DNA from: Pirellulaceae bacterium
GTDB lineage: Bacteria; Planctomycetota; Planctomycetia; Pirellulales; Pirellulaceae
Reading direction: 5' to 3'
NCBI GenBank assembly: GCA_013002105.1
Contig: JABDKS010000116.1
Location: forward strand, 1-28,410
Length of the DNA stretch: 28,410 nucleotides
The position numbers were made by a program, and so were the translations under genes. Of this stretch, positions 1 to 7,224 are shown piece by piece. How positions within the stretch are numbered: the stretch's first letter is position 1; the number at the start of each line of letters is the position of its first letter. The notes under the pieces are model-generated. The model had not been told where the DNA came from and ran no database searches. It saw only the letters and a list, made by a program, of their open reading frames with translations.

Positions 1-2
1 AC

Positions 3-446
3 CAGGGTGATCCCGTCGCCTATGTTCACCAGTTGAACGCCGAACTTGATCGACGCTTGGACGAAGTCCAACGACGCGAAAGCGAAGTCAAAGAACTGCA
101 AGCACTCTTGCAGCAGCAAAGTGAAACACGCGATTGCAGCGGCGTAGCGATTGGAGCAGCAGCCATTGCGGAGTTGGTCGAAGGCGACGAATTGATTCGC
201 GAAGAACGCGAAAAGCTGCAGAGTTTGCAAGCTCAGTGGGAAGAACGATTCCGCGAAAGCGAAATCACCGCCTCGCTGGAACGTGCAAAGCTATCGCGTG
301 AACGTCGCGAGTTAGCACTCAAGAACGCGGAACTGGAAGAACAGCTAGTACATTTCCGCCGCGAATCGGAAGAAACCCGCGCTCTCGGCGGTGGTACATC
401 ACGACGCTGGATGGCCAAATTGGGACTGACCGACGTCGGAGACTGA
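3..446 (+). CDS. Coiled-coil protein, 3' end of a gene truncated by the window edge
   Basis: The frame is open from the first bases of the window to a TGA at 444-446, so the gene starts upstream and only its last 147 codons are present. A TTG at 33 is in frame, but nothing shows it is the start. The visible part is rich in Glu, Arg, Gln and Leu with heptad-like spacing, broken by a short Ala/Gly-rich stretch (GVAIGAAAIAELV), and then continues as charged helix. It ends in a basic, aromatic segment (SRRWMAKLGL). This indicates a long coiled coil with a small C-terminal tail. No catalytic motif is visible. The family cannot be named from this fragment; a structural or scaffold protein is the natural guess. 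Confidence concerns the frame, not the function. Confidence 0.7.
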   Translation, partial: QGDPVAYVHQLNAELDRRLDEVQRRESEVKELQALLQQQSETRDCSGVAIGAAAIAELVEGDELIREEREKLQSLQAQWEERFRESEITASLERAKLSRERRELALKNAELEEQLVHFRRESEETRALGGGTSRRWMAKLGLTDVGD

Positions 447-472
447 TAGCACCCATCGGTGATTCCTCGGCA

Positions 473-544
473 GCCGTTTTGTACGACGTGCGGCAGGACG
501 TCTTGTACGACTTGCTGATTAACTTGCGGTACAGCTTGCAATAC
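473..544. repeat. Degenerate 12-bp tandem repeat, six units
   Basis: Six consecutive 12-base units can be laid out with no gaps: 473-484, 485-496, 497-508, 509-520, 521-532 and 533-544. Most units start GAC or AAC, have TTG or GTG in the middle and end in TAC. Read on the plus strand in one frame they give a tetrapeptide pattern (DVRQ, DVLY, DLLI, NLRY, SLQY). An open frame runs through them to 664, but it has no convincing start and reads against two hairpins, so I do not call a gene. The stretch lies between the coiled-coil gene and the terminators of the 674-763 gene. Confidence 0.6.
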
Positions 545-588
545 AACGCCCCGAATGCGGATCGCCTTGTGATCCGATTGCTCAAGCG

Positions 589-620
589 CATAACAAACGG
601 CCGAGAACGAATCTCGGCCG
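589..620 (-). terminator. Hairpin terminator, minus strand
   Basis: A perfect 8-bp stem CGGCCGAG (598-605) pairs with CTCGGCCG (613-620) around a 7-base loop. Read on the minus strand, the stem is followed by TTTGTTATG. It lies about 55 bases beyond the stop of the small basic protein gene and would stop minus-strand transcripts before they run into the coiled-coil gene. Confidence 0.5.
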
Positions 621-658
621 GAACGATCGCGCAACCTTTCTGGTGCGAGACGATTGTC

Positions 659-679
659 AAATAACGCTCACCGTTATTT
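659..679 (-). terminator. AT-rich hairpin overlapping the stop codon of the small basic gene
   Basis: AAATAACG (659-666) pairs perfectly with CGTTATTT (672-679) around the loop CTCAC. On the minus strand the hairpin covers the last lysine codon and the TAA stop of the 29-residue gene, and ends in TTT. It may be a terminator or an mRNA 3' end stabiliser. The stem is weak, and the GC-rich hairpin at 598-620 is the better terminator candidate. Confidence 0.4.
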
Positions 680-763
680 CTTGCGGTGACGGATCTTTGC
701 TCGCATGCGTCGTTTCTTTCGTCCTACCTTACGCCTACCTTTACCTGTTCGTTTGGTACCCAC
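674..763 (-). CDS. Small highly basic protein, 29 aa, possibly ribosome-associated
   Basis: A GTG start at 763-761 leads to TAA at 676-674. An in-frame TAG lies immediately upstream of the GTG, which fixes the start, and a GGAG motif sits about 10 bases before it. Seventeen of the 29 residues are Lys or Arg. The N-terminal third is Gly/Thr/Lys/Arg (GTKRTGKGRRK) and the C-terminal half is a continuous basic helix containing KKRRMRAK and ending RHRKK. Hairpins overlap and follow the stop codon. The composition and the KKRRM-type core recall tiny ribosomal proteins such as bS22 and the mitochondrial AURKAIP1/COX24 (mS38) tail, and also bTHX, but I cannot prove homology. It is too short for standard gene callers. 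A role in binding rRNA is inferred from charge alone. Confidence 0.65.
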   Translation of the reverse strand: MGTKRTGKGRRKVGRKKRRMRAKIRHRKK

Positions 764-1058
764 CTAGTTCATTCTCCAATCAATTCGTCGGATTTACTTG
801 GTAACCGACAATAAGGTTTTGATGTGGAATGTTGGCCAATCCCAGTTTCAGATCGGGAAAATGCGGCCCAACACCCGTTGACTGCTCCTGCAGCCTACCA
901 AAACCACGCTGATGAACAAGGCGAAATCGAGGCCGTCGGTCGCCCGCTAACGCCATCGACCCCGCAAAACAGCACGAAAACCACCAGCGGATTGCTTCGA
1001 CAATCGGGCCCGACGCCGTCGCAACCTCGCTCGACAGGGTTCCATTCTCGATTCCTGG
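764..1058. other. Intergenic region, no gene called
   Basis: This stretch separates the start of the small basic gene from the end of the P-loop NTPase gene; both are on the minus strand. A plus-strand open frame (824-1126) crosses it, but it is Pro/Thr/Ser/Gln-rich without domain character and runs antisense into the NTPase gene, so I treat it as spurious. The promoter of the small basic gene should lie here, but I see no clear consensus. Confidence 0.4.
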
Positions 1059-2729
1059 CTACCCAATCGACGGGTTCGCTTCGCGGTCGTAGACCGCATG
1101 TACCGTCTCAAACGTCTCGGCTTTGATTTTGAATTCCGGCTCCGCATCGGTGTAACGATTGCAGTGGTCGACCAGGACACGATACAAGAACCGGAATAGA
1201 TGACGCGGCACGCGCAGTGTTTTGAATGCCGACAACATTCGTTGATAATCCAATTCGTCGGCAAACAAGTCCTTTGGCTCAGGCGACGCACCATCGGCCG
1301 CACAAGCCATCATCCGCGCCCTCGCGAGGTCGTACAGCGATTCCCCGGTCCACTGAAACGCGGGAATCACATTCTGTTTGTCCAAGCGGGCACGTTCGTG
1401 AAATTCTCGCGACTCGCGTTCCATGTCGCGATACAACTCTTGCGGGAACATCATCTTGAAGCCGAGGCCGGGGTGCTTGAGCAGCTTGTTATCTAACAAC
1501 GGCCAAACAAACCGTCGCATCAACTCTGGCTTGCCGCCGGTCATGTGGGGCTCATCGATCCGGTCCATTAAAACAACCGTCCCGGCGAATCCGAGTTGTT
1601 CCAACACAGTCTGAAACTTCTGCAGCAATTCGTAGCGGTCATCGGTGCGGTCGTAACGCGGGAGCGGCTGAGTCGCCAGTTCTTTGGCCGGAATCCGTTG
1701 CAATGTCCGCCGGACCGGACCGACTTCGCGTTTTCCCACTCGCATGTGCCGACGAATCCCCAACGCCAAGTAGTGACAGCGGACCGTGCGGATCAAAAAT
1801 GGTAATGCACCCAATAGAATCAATACCGGCACCAACCACAGCAACCGCGAGTCGGGTCGATTTTCGCCAAAAACCGAATTGAACCAATCCAAGAAACTTT
1901 TCTGATCGCTGGCCGCGACTGCATCCGCACCCGCGGTCGCTGCGGGATCTTGCAGGACCAATCGGCTGACCAAATGGACATCAGCCATCCTGCTGATCGC
2001 CTGAACATCCGCTGCGTCCGGTGCCGCCGGCGTTTGGTCCGGCAAAGGTCGCAAAAACAACAGCGCAAAGAACGCGACTACGAGCAACGTCCAAACAATC
2101 GCAAACCAACGACTGCGTTTTGCGGACAAATTACCGTATCGCAATTTTTTGCGGAGCGAATTCCAACGCCCCAAGAAGGACGCTTCGGTCGACTGGTCGT
2201 AACAGGAGGCCAACAAGAGCATGTCGCGTGCTGCCGTGCGATCCAGCTTTTTCAACGTGGCTCGATCGATACTCTTTTCAGAATCCTGTTTGCCAGACGC
2301 CAAAATTTCATCGGTCAGTTTGGTCACACCCAAGCACAAAATCGCGTCCATGTGATCCCACAACTTCCACGCCTCCAAAACCTTCTCCGGCTTCCGAGTC
2401 GTTCGGCGGCTCATCCGTTCGCAGAAATGATCTAAGAACGGATTGAAATCGTCGTAGCGGATAATGAACACCCGCTTATTGGGATTCTCTTGGTTGTACT
2501 TCTGCAAATGGCGGTCAATTTGCAATCGCATCGCCGTTTTACCGGATCCCTTTGGCCCGAAAATCATCGCGGTCGATGGATCCGTTGGATCGCCGTAGAC
2601 CTTGTCCCAAATCGGGTGATAAGCACTGCTGATGCAATACTCTTTGAAGACTTGGTCGGTCTGAGCGTCCTCCTCCGCAAACGGATTGCGAACGATTCCG
2701 TGGTGCTCCAAAAAAGTCTGAATATTCAT
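1059..2729 (-). CDS. Membrane-inserted P-loop NTPase with KAP-like topology
   Basis: 556 residues from an ATG at 2729. A Walker A motif, GPKGSGKT, lies at residues 58-65, and a Walker B-like strand, VVLMDRIDE, at about 385-393. Between them are two hydrophobic helices (about 208-226 and 297-315) separated by an Ala/Asp-rich segment of about 70 residues, which would lie outside the cytoplasmic membrane. Both NTPase motifs would then face the cytoplasm. Insertion of membrane helices into the P-loop domain is the hallmark architecture of KAP NTPases, but the Walker A context (FGPKGSGKTA) is closer to Sll1717-type or AAA/STAND ATPases, so family assignment is uncertain. The gene starts 56 bases downstream of the secreted-protein gene at 2786-3391 and may be co-transcribed with it. 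The substrate is unknown. Confidence 0.85.
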   Translation of the reverse strand: MNIQTFLEHHGIVRNPFAEEDAQTDQVFKEYCISSAYHPIWDKVYGDPTDPSTAMIFGPKGSGKTAMRLQIDRHLQKYNQENPNKRVFIIRYDDFNPFLDHFCERMSRRTTRKPEKVLEAWKLWDHMDAILCLGVTKLTDEILASGKQDSEKSIDRATLKKLDRTAARDMLLLASCYDQSTEASFLGRWNSLRKKLRYGNLSAKRSRWFAIVWTLLVVAFFALLFLRPLPDQTPAAPDAADVQAISRMADVHLVSRLVLQDPAATAGADAVAASDQKSFLDWFNSVFGENRPDSRLLWLVPVLILLGALPFLIRTVRCHYLALGIRRHMRVGKREVGPVRRTLQRIPAKELATQPLPRYDRTDDRYELLQKFQTVLEQLGFAGTVVLMDRIDEPHMTGGKPELMRRFVWPLLDNKLLKHPGLGFKMMFPQELYRDMERESREFHERARLDKQNVIPAFQWTGESLYDLARARMMACAADGASPEPKDLFADELDYQRMLSAFKTLRVPRHLFRFLYRVLVDHCNRYTDAEPEFKIKAETFETVHAVYDREANPSIG

Positions 2730-2785
2730 CAGCGTGCATCTTGCCTATCGAGATCCGAATGTGCCTACCCCTGGAAATCCATCCA

Positions 2786-3391
2786 TTACTTTTCGATGCT
2801 CTTGATCATCTTCACAAATGCTTCACGGTTTGCTTTGACCACGGCAGCGGGCCCAATCATTTTGACGAAGTACTTGCGGCCTTCGGGATGCACCAAGATC
2901 GCTCCGGTCATTGCATAGTCTTTTCGCTCGACCACTTTGCCACCCGCAAATGGACCGCCCCCCATCCGTTCGGCAAAGCTGCCGTTGACATCGACCAGAT
3001 GAACTTGCCAATCACCGATTTTCATTGCTTCGGTTTTTTGCTGCTCCGGGTCACCGCCGGCAAATTGCCCCTGCCAGCGTTTGATGTTTGCGTCGACGTC
3101 GCCGCCGGCGGCCATCATCGTCACGCGTGCGGTCTGGGCATCATCGCCGTCACCGGCTTTGGCCTGAAATTCATGTTCGATGATGCGTGACTTGGCTTCC
3201 GCCCGTTTGAACGCCGGTGGCACCTCCATCGTTGCCGCACTGAAAACACTGATCGTTTCAGTCTTTTCGGCTTCGGCAGCAGGCTTGTCGGCGTAGCTGA
3301 CTGTCGGCCCGGCCAATGACAACGCAAATAAGGAAACGGACATGGCAATCACTAATCGATTCACAAAACAAGGCTTATCAAATTGACGCAT
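2786..3391 (-). CDS. Secreted protein of unknown function, planctomycete type
   Basis: The open frame extends upstream to 3454, but the start is best placed at the ATG at 3391. A GGAG motif lies 8 bases before it, and the resulting N-terminus is a clean signal peptide: a basic start, the hydrophobic core LVIAMSVSLFALSLAG, and likely cleavage after VSYA. The mature part of about 165 residues has a conserved-looking body: a segment beginning FSAATMEVPPAFKR, a Gly/Asp-rich middle, and a C-terminus that reads like a compact alpha/beta domain (YAMTGAILVHPEGRKYFVKM, then a final FVKMIKSIEK helix). No catalytic motif is recognised. It is expected in the periplasm or cell envelope, and its gene precedes the P-loop NTPase on the same strand. 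Confidence 0.8.
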   Translation of the reverse strand: MRQFDKPCFVNRLVIAMSVSLFALSLAGPTVSYADKPAAEAEKTETISVFSAATMEVPPAFKRAEAKSRIIEHEFQAKAGDGDDAQTARVTMMAAGGDVDANIKRWQGQFAGGDPEQQKTEAMKIGDWQVHLVDVNGSFAERMGGGPFAGGKVVERKDYAMTGAILVHPEGRKYFVKMIGPAAVVKANREAFVKMIKSIEK

Positions 3392-3778
3392 CGATTTCAC
3401 TCCGAAGCGAGGTTGTACAGGTCGAAGGACGAATCCACGTGGTGGAGAAAACAATCAATGCCCCTTTGGCAAACACGTTTCTCCGACGCTAGATAATCTA
3501 GTGCAAACGACGCCCGGCGGGTACGGGCAAGCTGGTTGCTGCATGCGGGCCGTCCCGGCCCGAAAGATGCAATACAGCCGCCTCGTCGATGTCGGAACTT
3601 GGTCGATGCGGCAACCTAATCGACGCGGGAACTTGCGGACATTGCTGATCCAACGCGGGTTACGGACCCAAATTCCGCATCCCGAACGCAAAAGTTCGCC
3701 TGGACAACGCTTTCTGTGTCCGACGCCAGCGCCGATATCGGGGCAGGCTGAAAAAAACCGGCGGATTTGCTGGTCGAA
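3392..3778. other. Intergenic region with palindromes, no gene called
   Basis: This 387-bp region holds the upstream region of the secreted-protein gene and the 3' flank of the GYF-like gene, both on the minus strand. Features seen are a palindrome CTAGAT-A-ATCTAG (3489-3501), about 100 bases upstream of the start at 3391, and a GC hairpin (CGGGCCG at 3546-3552 with CGGCCCG at 3556-3562). Open frames on both strands (3501-3782 plus, 3455-3691 minus) have no domain character. Confidence 0.5.
3751..3770 (-). terminator. Possible weak terminator of the GYF-like gene
   Basis: Seven consecutive A on the plus strand (3751-3757) give a T tract on the minus strand shortly after the stop at 3779. The preceding bases can form only a short imperfect stem (AAATCC-GCC-GGTTTT, one mismatch). 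Position and T tract support it; the stem is weak. Confidence 0.3.
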
Positions 3779-4831
3779 TTAGCTTGCCGAGCCGCGCGTG
3801 GTCACGAAGATCAGTGCGGCAATCAGCAAGATCGACACGATCCCCAATAACACAATCGACAGCGTCCGCTGCATGGACCTATTTCGACGGTCCGCACCGA
3901 TGCCACCACGACCGACTAATCGAGCGGGATCGCTGGCCGCTGCGGAAACGTTGGGCGTGTAAGAATTCCCGGTTGCGAAATCAGAATCTTCGTAGCCGAA
4001 TTCTTCTCCAGAAATCGCAGCTCGGTTTTGGACCGCAGCGTTGAAAGGTTCACCATCGTTTTCACCGCGACGAGCCGCCACATCCTGTCCGACGGGCAGT
4101 TGCCCCGATACAGCTTGCCCCGAAACAGCTTGCCCCGAGACAACTTGACCCGAAACAGCTTGACCCGACGCGATCGCTGCATGGGACGACATTCCCACGT
4201 TCTCAGCAGCTATCTGACCCGTTTCTTCGCCAGCGCCTTTGTTCTGATCGACACCGCTAGGAATGCCTCGCGAATCCGATTTTTTTGCATCGGGTAAGCG
4301 ATTTGACAATTCGGGCAGCGCATCAGACGCGGTACGCCATTGCGGCCAACCGTCGCGCCACAGTAACGCCGTCGCTGCGACACGACCTTCGGAAATCCAA
4401 CTTCGCAAAATATCACCGTTGGCGGGCCCATATTGCCCGCCAGTGGGTGGACGCACGTACCAAGTTGCGTCCGAATCGTGCGTCAAAAAATCCAACGTGG
4501 ACATTCCGCCGACCGTCGGCACGGCGGACCCCTCCTGAATCCCGCTTGAACCGACATTGTTAGCATCAGACGACACAGTGGCCGATTCCCGATTCGCGAT
4601 CTGATTGGAGTTCGCGTTGGCGTAGCCATCGACGCTTTGATCCGACTGAACAGTGGCGTCGGCCATCACCGCAACACGCTTGGGCTCTTCGATCGGCGTG
4701 GACTGCTCCGCATCCTCTTTGGGAATACGAAATCGCGACGAACAACTCGGACAAATCCCACGTCGTCCGGCAAGTTCCTGTTTGATGTTCAGATGCTTAC
4801 CGCAAACATGGCAAGCAAAACGAATGCCCAT
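3779..4831 (-). CDS. Zinc-ribbon / GYF_2-like membrane protein
   Basis: 350 residues from an ATG at 4831, with AGGA 9 bases upstream. Domains in order: a zinc ribbon with CxxC pairs at residues 7/10 and 27/30; a long Ser/Asn/Asp/Gln-rich linker; a GYF_2-like module at about 123-172 (starting WYVRPPTGGQYGP and including WISEGRVAATALLWRDGW); a five-residue repeat based on SGQAV at about 222-249; and a single membrane helix near 322-345. The protein is probably tail-anchored, with the zinc ribbon and GYF module in the cytoplasm. GYF modules bind proline-rich or flexible peptides, so an adaptor role is inferred. Such zinc-ribbon plus GYF plus membrane-helix proteins are common and mostly unstudied in planctomycetes. 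The partner is unknown. Confidence 0.82.
   Translation of the reverse strand: MGIRFACHVCGKHLNIKQELAGRRGICPSCSSRFRIPKEDAEQSTPIEEPKRVAVMADATVQSDQSVDGYANANSNQIANRESATVSSDANNVGSSGIQEGSAVPTVGGMSTLDFLTHDSDATWYVRPPTGGQYGPANGDILRSWISEGRVAATALLWRDGWPQWRTASDALPELSNRLPDAKKSDSRGIPSGVDQNKGAGEETGQIAAENVGMSSHAAIASGQAVSGQVVSGQAVSGQAVSGQLPVGQDVAARRGENDGEPFNAAVQNRAAISGEEFGYEDSDFATGNSYTPNVSAAASDPARLVGRGGIGADRRNRSMQRTLSIVLLGIVSILLIAALIFVTTRGSAS
4095..4169. repeat. 15-bp tandem repeat inside the GYF-like gene
   Basis: Five 15-base units (4095-4109, 4110-4124, 4125-4139, 4140-4154, 4155-4169) with a consensus close to ACAGCTTGCCCCGAA on the plus strand. They encode the SGQAV-type pentapeptides of the linker. The phase is kept, so changes in copy number would lengthen or shorten the linker without breaking the frame. 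Confidence 0.8.
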
Positions 4832-5145
4832 CGAGTTGAATCCTGGCGAGAAGTTTGGACGAGGTGGTGAGTTTCAGACACCACTGCGTTTCCATCATAA
4901 TCGATCTTTGCCGGCACTCGCCAGAATCTGACGCGACACAAATGACGTAATTCTGGGTTTCGCGAAGCGACGCCCCCCGATTGCGATCCGCATCATTTCC
5001 GTAGTCCGCCAAAATCCCCCACAACAATCGCTATGTAGACATTGTCTATGCAAACGCTTGTCGGTCGCTCGATCATCAATCCGGGACATCAAGCCCTGTC
5101 GCCCAACTCGCCTGCAATGTGCGGCGAACGTCGCGATGGATCGCG
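4832..5145. other. Intergenic region with two short inverted repeats
   Basis: The region lies between the start of the GYF-like gene and the end of the sigma-linked membrane protein gene. It contains TAGAC-ATT-GTCTA (5036-5048), about 205 bases upstream of the GYF-like start, and a palindrome CGCGAT-GG-ATCGCG (5132-5145) directly after the stop at 5146. Neither has a T tract. No gene is seen. Confidence 0.4.
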
Positions 5146-7224
5146 CTAGGGTTGCAGCAACCACCAGACACGGTGCAGCGCCAGCAAGTCATCGTCGCCA
5201 CGGTCGCGAAGTGCTATGGAAACTTCTTTAACTGACGCCGGCAACTTGCTGACACCAGCCAGGTGGCCAAGATGTTCGACCTGCTGATCGTAATCTTTGA
5301 TCGACGCTAACCACTGCACCGGCAATTGAGAAGCCTTGAAGGGATAACCCACTGACGCGGGCAAATTCGTTTTGCGTTGCACCGGCAACTGTGATCCCCC
5401 GCCCAGATCCGCGATGTTGGCCAGCAGTTGATCGCCGTCGGTTAAATCGCCCAGCTTTCCGCCGATTGAGTTCATGGCAATCTGCAATCGGCTGGACATC
5501 GGCAATCGCGAATTCGACGGCAAAGCCGCAGCAAACGCGTCGACCGTGTTCATTGCCTGGAGAATTTCGTCATCCGATGCTGTCAACTGATTCGCCGGCA
5601 ATAGTGCCGACGGCACCGAACGGCGCGACACCGGTGCGGCTACGACCAGAGCCAACGTTCGTGAGACATCAAACTGAGATGCCAACAAATCATTTGTCAA
5701 TTTTGTTTCGATATCATCCAGTCGCTCGTGATGGGGAGCGGTGATCGCATCCATGGCCTGGCTACGCAATGGCCGTCCATGGACCATTTGCCAAATCGAA
5801 TTCACGACACCACGGGCCAACTCCGGGGAACCGATCAATCGATCCGACCACTGCCGAACATCCGCGACGGATTGCTTGTCCGTCGATGGAATCCAACGCG
5901 AATCAACACCTGGTTCGACGAACCGCTGACGGCCGTCGGGAAGTTCATAAAACGCCGGTCGCTGATTGGCGTCATCGATCGCAATGACCGACCAATCCCC
6001 ATCGCGAGATCGTCGCAGACTACGCTGCAAGAAGGTCGAAAACGACCAATACGAATCTTGCCGATCGCCGCCTTGGATCTTTGAATCATGACACTTCGTA
6101 CAGCGCAGATCGACATTCATCGTGACCGACGCCAATGAACGAACCATCGCATCATGACCACCATTGGCGAACGCTCTGTAGAACGCCGACGTTTGGTCAC
6201 TTTCGCCGACGAGTAACCTGACGAACTGCCGATCAAAGCCACCGCCCGATTGGATCCCGGTAGCCAAATCACCAATCAGAGCGTCATGTGAATCTTGCGC
6301 AAGCCGCTGCGTACCACCGCCGGTGATCTGATCCAACCATCGACGCGCTATCTGTCTGGAAACATTTACATCAACCAATTCGTCACGCAACCGCTTGGCA
6401 TCGGCCACCGATTCACTGGAAACGTTCACACCGAGGGCTTGCGACACGCGGCCTGCGGTTTGATCGAGCGTCATTGCTTGGGTCGGCTCGATTCCCATCG
6501 CCGCCCAGTAAGCTTGCCAATCACGATCTATCTGCTGCGATACAAACTGAATCGACCCAGCGGCCGACGGGGCAGTCGGTCGCTCCAATGAATCGGATGC
6601 ATCGCCATCCGTTGAATCGCTGCTAGCGATCATGGGTGTGCCTTGCAGTGGAACACGCGGTGACATCGGCCGCGGCGACGGAGACGAGTCACGGTCCATA
6701 CCATCAGGCCGCTGGTCAGTAGCCCGCTGGTCATCGGGCCGCTGGGTCGCCCGATTTGAATTTTCGGCCAGCGCGTTTGTCGAGCCGCCCTGCGACGGCG
6801 ACAACGATCTGTCGGTCGCGGACACTCGACCGGCCGACTGCGGATCGACGACCGCCGCATTGGCACCGCTTCCTTCAGCCAGCAACGATGAATCGTCGGG
6901 ATTCTCGGTCGACTCAACACCTCGCAACCAAATCGACAACATCACCGAAGCGGCCAGTATCGCTATGGCCGCGATCCAGGGGCGATGGCTGCTTCGCTTG
7001 CGTTGCGTCTGCTTGGCAGCGGCAATTCGAATTCCCGAGTCGCCAGCGGTTGTGCGAACGGGAGGCGAAATCGGTTCACCGTCTACCGGCGCCGGTTGTG
7101 ACGCCGACCGTCCCAACTGCGCGAGAATCTCGCGCGACAAATCGGGTGCAACCGACCGTCCGTGGGCTTCGGCGAGCAGTGCGTCGAGCGCCTGCTCTTC
7201 GTTAGGTGACATTTCGTGGTTCAT
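5146..7224 (-). CDS. Membrane protein with CxxCH motif, DUF1549/DUF1553-like, co-translated with an ECF sigma factor (putative anti-sigma)
   Basis: 692 residues. The ATG at 7224 overlaps the sigma factor stop as ATGA, a sign of translational coupling. Residues 1-80 are a charged cytoplasmic region with an acidic helix (SPNEEQALDALLAEA) like the N-termini of sigma-binding regulators. One membrane helix spans about 83-100, followed by a Ser/Asp/Pro-rich linker to about 220. The large outer part has a CTKCH motif (Cys375, Cys378, His379), the class-I heme attachment pattern, and downstream segments resembling the DUF1549/DUF1553 pair (for example ELARGVVNSIWQMVHGRPL). The same overall plan occurs in the DUF1549 protein at 9317-10984. 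I infer an anti-sigma factor whose sensor is a cytochrome-like domain. Heme binding is unproven and no classical zinc anti-sigma motif is present. Confidence 0.85.
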   Translation of the reverse strand: MNHEMSPNEEQALDALLAEAHGRSVAPDLSREILAQLGRSASQPAPVDGEPISPPVRTTAGDSGIRIAAAKQTQRKRSSHRPWIAAIAILAASVMLSIWLRGVESTENPDDSSLLAEGSGANAAVVDPQSAGRVSATDRSLSPSQGGSTNALAENSNRATQRPDDQRATDQRPDGMDRDSSPSPRPMSPRVPLQGTPMIASSDSTDGDASDSLERPTAPSAAGSIQFVSQQIDRDWQAYWAAMGIEPTQAMTLDQTAGRVSQALGVNVSSESVADAKRLRDELVDVNVSRQIARRWLDQITGGGTQRLAQDSHDALIGDLATGIQSGGGFDRQFVRLLVGESDQTSAFYRAFANGGHDAMVRSLASVTMNVDLRCTKCHDSKIQGGDRQDSYWSFSTFLQRSLRRSRDGDWSVIAIDDANQRPAFYELPDGRQRFVEPGVDSRWIPSTDKQSVADVRQWSDRLIGSPELARGVVNSIWQMVHGRPLRSQAMDAITAPHHERLDDIETKLTNDLLASQFDVSRTLALVVAAPVSRRSVPSALLPANQLTASDDEILQAMNTVDAFAAALPSNSRLPMSSRLQIAMNSIGGKLGDLTDGDQLLANIADLGGGSQLPVQRKTNLPASVGYPFKASQLPVQWLASIKDYDQQVEHLGHLAGVSKLPASVKEVSIALRDRGDDDLLALHRVWWLLQP

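Noticed and set aside
479..664. Plus-strand open frame with a tetrapeptide repeat
   Set aside because: No credible start, it runs against two minus-strand hairpins and overlaps the small basic gene's terminator; the repeat is recorded as DNA.
824..1126. 100-codon plus-strand open frame
   Set aside because: Low-complexity Pro/Thr/Ser composition, no domain, and antisense to the P-loop NTPase gene at its end.
947..1303. Minus-strand Arg/Ser-rich open frame
   Set aside because: Another frame of the NTPase gene's 3' end; composition typical of a shadow.
3546..3562. GC hairpin CGGGCCG-TCC-CGGCCCG as a terminator
   Set aside because: No T tract on either strand and not placed after a gene end.
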